Positions 27,772 to 31,341 of a stretch of DNA of 31,341 bases are shown here, one piece after another. The translations under genes and the position numbers were made by a program. The number at the start of each line of letters is the position of its first letter. The stretch's first letter is position 1. The DNA comes from a virus: positions 1 to 31,341 of IMG/VR virus record IMGVR_UViG_3300044225_001647. One strand, 5' to 3'. Below the pieces are notes generated by a model. It saw only the letters and a program-made list of their open reading frames with translations, had not been told where the DNA came from and ran no database searches.

Positions 27772-28149
27772 TTAACACCCCGCTGGAATGTTTTTTTGAA
27801 TAATACTTTTGATTTCGTCTAAACATTCGGTGATTTCCCCTTGCACTATATAGTGGGGTGTTCCCATAGCTTTTGATTGTATAGCCCACAATTTTTGAGA
27901 ATCAGACAACCGCCCTTTTTCTGTTTTTAATTCAATATATAAAATTTTGCCTTGAGGATATTCTATAATTATATCGGGGCAACCAGCTTTCAATCCCATT
28001 TTTTTTAGTTTTACTTTGTAAGAAACAGGTCTATTTCCTTCATTAGGTACATGAAAATGGCGAAATCTATAGCTTTTCGATAAATAGTTCAGATATTCAT
28101 TTACAGCAATTTGTAAGTCGTTTTCTAAGGTCATAGGGGATAATAACAT
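27772..28149 (-). CDS. VRR-NUC nuclease
   Basis: A 125-aa PD-(D/E)XK nuclease of the VRR-NUC family, the only gene I can support on the minus strand. The core is visible: GLKAGCPDIIIEYPQ (P58, D59), ILYIELKTEKGRLS (E73, L74, K75) and SDSQKLW (Q85), plus the N-terminal FRHFHVPNEGNRPV motif. Stand-alone VRR-NUC proteins of phages resolve branched DNA or nick replication intermediates. GGGGGT lies a few bases before the ATG. It faces the late genes and is transcribed divergently from the early operon, so it probably has its own promoter. Confidence 0.9.
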   Translation of the reverse strand: MLLSPMTLENDLQIAVNEYLNYLSKSYRFRHFHVPNEGNRPVSYKVKLKKMGLKAGCPDIIIEYPQGKILYIELKTEKGRLSDSQKLWAIQSKAMGTPHYIVQGEITECLDEIKSIIQKNIPAGC

Positions 28150-28361
28150 ATTACCCCCTATGTTTTGTTAAAAAATTGGAGTTCTTAACAAAAAGAGAGG
28201 ACAAACCCCTGTGAGGAGGAAATTATTACCAAGGGGAAATGCTCAACTTTATAATAAATAAATATAAAAAATACACAATAATTAATTATGTGCTTGACAT
28301 ACAAAAACCTAGGATTTAAGCTAGGTTTAAGGGCAATGATGCCGATAATAATAAAATAATA
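28150..28361. promoter_or_regulatory. Divergent intergenic control region
   Basis: A gene-free stretch, just over 220 bases to the next start codon, between the leftward nuclease gene and the rightward early operon, so both promoters should lie here. Visible elements: a TTGGAGTT leader-like sequence (28176-28183) with no gene behind it, a CCCCT/AGGGG inverted pair around 28207-28235, TTGACA at 28294-28299 as a perfect -35 with no good -10 at 16-18 bases, and a palindromic hairpin at 28305-28328. I see no convincing protein-coding frame with a ribosome-binding site. Confidence 0.5.
28305..28328 (-). terminator. Palindromic hairpin AAACCTAG / CTAGGTTT
   Basis: A perfect 8-bp stem (28305-28312 with 28321-28328) around an eight-base loop. 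Read on the minus strand it ends in CTAGGTTTTT and shares AAACC..GCTTAAATC...CTAGGTTTTT with the terminator at 3510-3544, so it could stop leftward transcription. It overlaps the place where a -10 would follow TTGACA 28294, so an operator role is the alternative. Confidence 0.5.
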
Positions 28362-28373
28362 ATGGAGTTCATA

Positions 28374-28811
28374 ATGACAAATAATAGAGAAACACAAAGA
28401 AAAGCATTAGATAAGTATTTTGACTTAATAAAAGATAAGAAAAATCGTAGGGTTGCTTTTAGAGCATATCTCACTTTTTTTCCAAGATTTTTTAGAAAAG
28501 ATAAATTAGCTTTGAAACAAGAAAGATACAATCAGTTTAGAAAAAATTCTGAAAATGGTCTTACTTGTATTATTGAAACTGGTATGGATTGTGATGGTGT
28601 TCAATATCGATTTGTTGGCGAAATAGTTAAATGTGTGCCAGTAGCTATCGATAAAGAAATGGATAGAATTCGTTATTCTGCTGATGGTTCGGTTTCAGTT
28701 TATTGTGTCAAACCTTCTGAAGCTGAAAAGATGCAAAATGTTTCTATTGATAGATGTATGGAAGCATTTGAAAATGGTCATGCACACACAATCAGAATGG
28801 GGAGTATCTAA
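28374..28811 (+). CDS. Early protein, unknown function
   Basis: A 145-aa protein, first gene of the rightward early operon. The start is ATG 28374 because GGAG lies seven bases upstream; an in-frame ATG at 28362 is part of that ribosome-binding site. A basic helical N-terminus (TQRKALDKYFDLIKDKKNRR, FFPRFFRKDK) precedes a beta-rich part with GMDCDGVQYRFVGEIVKCVP and RIRYSADGSVSVYCVKPSEA. No family recognised with confidence. Its place directly behind the main control region suggests an early host-interaction role. Confidence 0.65.
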   Translation: MTNNRETQRKALDKYFDLIKDKKNRRVAFRAYLTFFPRFFRKDKLALKQERYNQFRKNSENGLTCIIETGMDCDGVQYRFVGEIVKCVPVAIDKEMDRIRYSADGSVSVYCVKPSEAEKMQNVSIDRCMEAFENGHAHTIRMGSI

Positions 28812-29137
28812 TGGCGAATACATTTATAAATAATGAAAATGTTTTATACGAAAAAGTTTTGGATAGATGTCAAAATTGGTGGGGCAAAGAAAAGCTAACT
28901 GATTTATACCACAAAAAATTCTATAAAAATTTTTGGAACGCTGATAGACAAGCACAAAAAGTTCAAAAATTAATTAAAAGAAAATATGATACAGATATTT
29001 ATCCAGCTTACACAGTTGTTGAAGATAAACAATCGGGTAAATATTTTGTTGTATTCTTTTGGACAAATTTTCAGAAGCAATATGGAAATGGAACATATGC
29101 TTTTGAATTGAGTGATTACGGACATTTTCAAGTCTAA
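28811..29137 (+). CDS. Early protein, unknown function
   Basis: A 108-aa protein whose ATG overlaps the upstream stop (TAATG). It is rich in aromatic residues and Lys: DRCQNWWGKEKLTDLYHKKF, YKNFWNADRQAQKVQKL, then YFVVFFWTNFQKQYGNG and ELSDYGHFQV. No catalytic motif, Cys pair or membrane helix is clear. It is followed by a hairpin at 29148-29172. Function unknown. Confidence 0.6.
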   Translation: MANTFINNENVLYEKVLDRCQNWWGKEKLTDLYHKKFYKNFWNADRQAQKVQKLIKRKYDTDIYPAYTVVEDKQSGKYFVVFFWTNFQKQYGNGTYAFELSDYGHFQV

Positions 29138-29147
29138 GTAAACCTAT

Positions 29148-29172
29148 TAAGGCAGACATGATTTCTGCCTTA
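29148..29172 (+). terminator. Hairpin in early operon
   Basis: A perfect 8-bp stem TAAGGCAG (29148-29155) / CTGCCTTA (29165-29172) with a nine-base loop, starting ten bases after the stop of the previous gene. A second small hairpin, GATTTAC-TTG-GTAAATC, follows at 29176-29192. No U-tract follows the first stem, so these may attenuate transcription or protect RNA ends rather than fully terminate. Confidence 0.45.
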
Positions 29173-29220
29173 CAAGATTTACTTGGTAAATCATAATAAT
29201 AATAAAAAATGGAGTTTATA

Positions 29221-29655
29221 ATGAAAAGTAAAACAATACAAAATGACATTCTCAATTTAGAAGCAATTCAAGAAGGTCTTGATAAGGCTAATGATATAAA
29301 TGCTATCGGTCTTCCTAGACATCTTATTTCAGAGATGATTAAGGAAAAGAAAAAAAACTTACCAAAAGTAGAATTTGATGCTTTCGACATGAAAATTCTT
29401 ACAACTATAAATAATCTTGAAGCAAATATAATTGTAGATGCTTTAGACGTTTACTTAAAACAACTTAGCAAGAAAACATTTGAAGGCACAAATAAGCCAA
29501 AAGATAAAGTTGCTCAAGTGTGTTCCGATAACTTGTATTTTAGGGCAGAAAAACTTCGTAAACATTTACATAATATAGTTACTGAATATGGTTATGAAGA
29601 ATCTCAAGCAAAATTACATAAAGAAGCAGACAAAGAAATATGGGGGGATAAATAA
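29221..29655 (+). CDS. Early helical protein, unknown function
   Basis: A 144-aa protein with start ATG 29221, chosen over in-frame ATG 29209, which forms part of the TGGAGTT ribosome-binding site. It is predominantly helical: IQNDILNLEAIQEGLDKAND, AIGLPRHLISEMIKEKKKN, then NNLEANIIVDALDVYLKQLS and a charged C-terminal helix. No domain recognised. It is preceded by two hairpins and an AT-rich leader nearly identical to that of the gene at 28374. Confidence 0.62.
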   Translation: MKSKTIQNDILNLEAIQEGLDKANDINAIGLPRHLISEMIKEKKKNLPKVEFDAFDMKILTTINNLEANIIVDALDVYLKQLSKKTFEGTNKPKDKVAQVCSDNLYFRAEKLRKHLHNIVTEYGYEESQAKLHKEADKEIWGDK

Positions 29656-29828
29656 TGAATTTAAGACAATTATATAATCAAATTATTACTAATGAAAAAT
29701 CAAGAGATTTACACATTGAAATAATTGTAAATGGTAAAGTTTATTTAGTTGGAGATATTGAAAGTGATTTCAAAAATGATGCTTTGAAATTGTATACTGT
29801 TTACGAAAAAAAAGAGGGGGATAAATAA
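29655..29828 (+). CDS. 57-aa early protein
   Basis: A 57-aa protein between two overlapping neighbours: ATG 29655 shares one base with the upstream TAA, and its own TAA shares one base with the next ATG. GGGGGGAT precedes the start. It encodes MNLRQLYNQIITNEKSRDLH, a strand pair IEIIVNGKVYLVGDIE, then NDALKLYTVYEKKEGDK, a small helix-beta-helix plan. No family recognised. The strict TAATG linkage on both sides argues that it is real. Confidence 0.65.
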   Translation: MNLRQLYNQIITNEKSRDLHIEIIVNGKVYLVGDIESDFKNDALKLYTVYEKKEGDK

Positions 29829-30013
29829 TGTATTACAAGAAATTTAGCCAAAAAGAAGTAGAACTTTTAAGGCAAGGAATACAAGAGTTAGGACAAAATT
29901 TAACTTCTATGATTGATGATGGAGATGATACATGGAAAAAAGACCTAAAACTTGTGGAGAAAATAGAGAAAAAGCTAGTTCATGTTTATTACTTAGATAG
30001 GGGGAATAAATGA
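29828..30013 (+). CDS. 61-aa early helical protein
   Basis: A 61-aa protein starting at ATG 29828 behind GGGGGAT. It reads MYYKKFSQKEVELLRQGIQE, LGQNLTSMIDDGDDTWKKDL and KLVEKIEKKLVHVYYLDRG: two helices joined by an acidic turn (DDGDD), with no known motif. It ends in an ATGA overlap with the next gene, whose ribosome-binding site AGGGGGAATAA lies within this gene's last codons. Confidence 0.6.
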   Translation: MYYKKFSQKEVELLRQGIQELGQNLTSMIDDGDDTWKKDLKLVEKIEKKLVHVYYLDRGNK

Positions 30014-30192
30014 AATTATCTTTTAATAACTATGTGAGATTTGACTTTATCGAAAATGGTAAGGTCAAGCATTACTACAAAATTATATATCAAGATAAAT
30101 ATGCTTTGGTGTATAATAATTTTAAAATAATAAAAATCTATAATAATAAAATTGGAGTTCAATCATGTCAGCAAAATACAAAGAGCATTTAG
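30010..30192 (+). CDS. 60-aa early beta-rich protein
   Basis: A 60-aa protein with ATGA overlap upstream and AGGGGG as ribosome-binding site. It encodes MKLSFNNYVRFDFIENGKVK, HYYKIIYQDKYALVYNNFKI and IKIYNNKIGVQSCQQNTKSI: a small beta-sheet plan with many Tyr and Ile. Its 3' end overlaps the next gene by 28 bases, a larger overlap than elsewhere in this operon. Function unknown. Confidence 0.55.
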   Translation: MKLSFNNYVRFDFIENGKVKHYYKIIYQDKYALVYNNFKIIKIYNNKIGVQSCQQNTKSI

Positions 30193-30377
30193 AAGAAAAG
30201 TTTCTTTACACTTTGATTCCGAACATTTGCAAGAATAGCGATGCCCTAGAAGAAGCACAGGGCAAAGCTAAAGCCTTAAGAAAAAAAGGTTATGACTTTT
30301 TTATCACAGAAGATAACCTTGAAATCTATGTTGAAGAAACATGGAACGAAGTTTGGGGTAAGTTCAATGAACAATAA
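30165..30377 (+). CDS. 70-aa early protein
   Basis: A 70-aa protein preceded by the TTGGAGTT leader at 30150-30160, which supports its start despite overlapping the previous gene. It encodes MSAKYKEHLEEKFLYTLIPN, ICKNSDALEEAQGKAKALRK and KGYDFFITEDNLEIYVEETW. The helix-turn 'A.ALrk.GYDFFITEDnLEIyv' looks like a small ferredoxin-like or MazE-like fold, but no family can be assigned. Its last codons overlap the lipoprotein start. Confidence 0.6.
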   Translation: MSAKYKEHLEEKFLYTLIPNICKNSDALEEAQGKAKALRKKGYDFFITEDNLEIYVEETWNEVWGKFNEQ

Positions 30378-30756
30378 ATATTTCAAACTTCATATAGAAC
30401 AAGCGAACAGTTACCGCAAAAGAAATAAAGGTGCTGTTATCTTTTCAAAAATTCTAATTGGTATGGCTTCTTTAGTTGCATTAGGGTTTTTAATAAGTTG
30501 TTCAACTACACCGATTGTCGATAGTCGGGGTAAATCGTCAGCCAATATTAAGGGTGACATGAACAGATACCACGATGATTTGCATACTTGCAAAAGTATT
30601 GTTGAAGATAACACAAGTTATTTTTGGGATAAAAGTAAGGTGCTTTATAATAATCTAAGGTGGCGGGTGTTATGGCTAAGTCCAAAGTTACAGACAAGAA
30701 CAGATTTACTTAATAATTGTCTTGAAGGTCGTGGCTATAGCGTAATTAATAAATAA
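30367..30756 (+). CDS. Phage lipoprotein
   Basis: A 129-aa protein starting at ATG 30367 inside the previous gene; the longer in-frame reading from 30292 is unlikely. After a long basic n-region (to about residue 22), a hydrophobic helix (IFSKILIGMASLVALGFLIS) ends in the lipobox L-I-S-C (C45), followed by STTPIVDSRGKSSANIKG. The mature part contains YHDDLHTCKSIVEDN and ends DLLNNCLEGRGYSVINK; the 'C...........NCL.gRGY.Vl' pattern is common in small phage and bacterial lipoproteins. An envelope role such as superinfection exclusion is plausible, given early expression away from the lysis genes. Confidence 0.72.
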   Translation: MNNKYFKLHIEQANSYRKRNKGAVIFSKILIGMASLVALGFLISCSTTPIVDSRGKSSANIKGDMNRYHDDLHTCKSIVEDNTSYFWDKSKVLYNNLRWRVLWLSPKLQTRTDLLNNCLEGRGYSVINK

Positions 30757-30770
30757 AATTGGAGTTAATA

Positions 30771-31238
30771 ATGAATAAAACAATAAAAGAAATCGAAAAT
30801 AAAGGGAAAGTAAATGATGCTGGTATGATGGAATATAATTACCTTATCGTTACAACCGAAAATGAATGGCTATATATAAGAGAAAATTTAAACCCTGTAC
30901 CGCAAGTTGGTGACAATATTAGTTATGATATTACAAGTTCAAAAAGGTCGGGTAAGGGTAATGAATATTTCAATATAAAAAACCTTTATATCGTGCCTAA
31001 AAATGGTCAGCCACAAGAGCCACAAGACACAAGATATGCTCACCAACCATCAGAACCATCAGTTCAAAAAGCAGTAACAAATGAAATAAAAAAAACAGGT
31101 AATTATGTAAATCCAAATCTAGTTATGTTTGTAACAGGTATAACAGGAAGGTCTATGCAAAGTGGTAGATTTACAAAAGATGATATATCGGAACTTACAA
31201 GATTATCAGTTCAAGCATTTAAACAGCATATAGAATGA
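30771..31238 (+). CDS. Possible OB-fold single-strand-binding-like protein
   Basis: A 155-aa protein with start ATG 30771 behind TTGGAGTTAATA. The N-terminal half is beta-rich: TIKEIENKGKVNDAGMMEYN, YLIVTTENEWLYIRENL, QVGDNISYDITSSKRSGKGN and EYFNIKNLYIVP, a succession of strands like an OB fold. A Pro/Gln-rich linker leads to a helical C-terminus (FTKDDISELTRLSVQAFKQH). Position just before HNH, wHTH and RecB-like nuclease genes suggests a DNA-binding role. This assignment is an inference. The stop overlaps the HNH gene start, which is how the circle closes. Confidence 0.6.
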   Translation: MNKTIKEIENKGKVNDAGMMEYNYLIVTTENEWLYIRENLNPVPQVGDNISYDITSSKRSGKGNEYFNIKNLYIVPKNGQPQEPQDTRYAHQPSEPSVQKAVTNEIKKTGNYVNPNLVMFVTGITGRSMQSGRFTKDDISELTRLSVQAFKQHIE

Positions 31239-31341
31239 AAACATTGAAGAACTATAAAAAGTTGTTCTCAGACTTTTGGGGGTATTGTGAAAGCGATATC
31301 CCCGTATGCTGGGGCTGTTTTATGGCACAGGCGGTAGATCC
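31214..31341. repeat. Direct terminal repeat, right copy, with HNH gene start
   Basis: Bases 31214-31339 equal 1-126; the final two bases (CC) differ from positions 127-128 (AT). The repeat includes the truncated start of the HNH gene at 31235 (identical to 22), which is not a separate gene but the same one read across the junction. The two odd final bases create GATC, a word otherwise almost absent from the genome, so they may not be phage sequence. Confidence 0.95.

Noticed and set aside
28230-28320. A short frame from an ATG near 28229 in the control region.
   Set aside because: AAGGGG lies too close to the ATG and the 26-residue peptide has no recognisable feature; more likely non-coding.
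28294-28322. A full sigma70 promoter beginning with TTGACA 28294.
   Set aside because: No acceptable -10 is found 16-18 bases downstream because a palindrome occupies that place; kept only as part of the control region.
1-31341. tRNA genes, CRISPR arrays, insertion sequences or attachment sites.
   Set aside because: No cloverleaf with a CCA-type end, no regularly spaced repeats, no transposase and no integrase were seen.

Overview
The window looks like one essentially complete genome of a small tailed phage with siphovirus organisation. The first 126 bases (1-126) recur exactly at 31214-31339, so the molecule closes into a circle of 31,213 bp, and the gene at 30771-31238 runs straight into the gene at position 22. 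Base composition is AT-rich (about one third G+C by eye). The protein families point to a marine phage of an AT-rich, probably alphaproteobacterial host such as SAR11: a GTA-type three-helix holin, a DUF2163-like tail protein, small basic DUF5824-like proteins, and LamG/SPRY/cupredoxin tail-fibre domains. The host is an inference. No tRNA, rRNA, CRISPR array, integrase, lysogeny repressor, DNA polymerase or replicative helicase is recognisable.

Layout on the circle. (1) The early/replication module runs from about 28374 through the junction to 3469. It starts with unrecognised small genes that share nearly identical Shine-Dalgarno leaders, then a phage lipoprotein, a possible OB-fold protein, an HNH nuclease, a winged-helix protein, a RecB/Cas4-like PD-(D/E)XK nuclease, a DUF1376 replication protein and small Cys-containing proteins. 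It ends at a hairpin terminator near 3510. (2) The packaging and head module (3614-13015) holds small terminase, HNH, large terminase, portal, a cluster of small very basic proteins, a MuF protein fused to a zincin metalloprotease-like domain, scaffold, major capsid protein and neck/connector proteins. (3) The tail module (13015-24808) holds the tube, a gpG/gpGT chaperone pair made by a -1 frameshift, the tape measure, two tail-tip proteins, a GNAT-like protein where an NlpC/P60 peptidase is usual, a J-like host-specificity protein and two fibres with an accessory protein. (4) The lysis/membrane module (24821-27233) has several small membrane proteins (one with an EF-hand loop), a T4-type lysozyme and a GTA-type holin. 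(5) Four tiny Lys/Arg-rich proteins follow (27243-27756). (6) The only recognised minus-strand gene is a VRR-NUC nuclease (27772-28149), facing away from a 224-bp regulatory gap before the first early start codon.

The phage appears to rely on the host replisome, contributing an initiator/loader and recombination nucleases, while almost all coding capacity goes to the virion. The observations most worth a second look are: the MuF-zincin fusion with a small gene behind it; a cupredoxin domain with a full set of type-1 copper ligand positions inside a tail fibre; a strong TCGGG/CCCGA word bias that breaks off over about 21.46-25.3 kb and marks that block as transferred; a membrane-protein gene whose conserved N-terminus can only start at ATA; and the runs of very basic mini-proteins.
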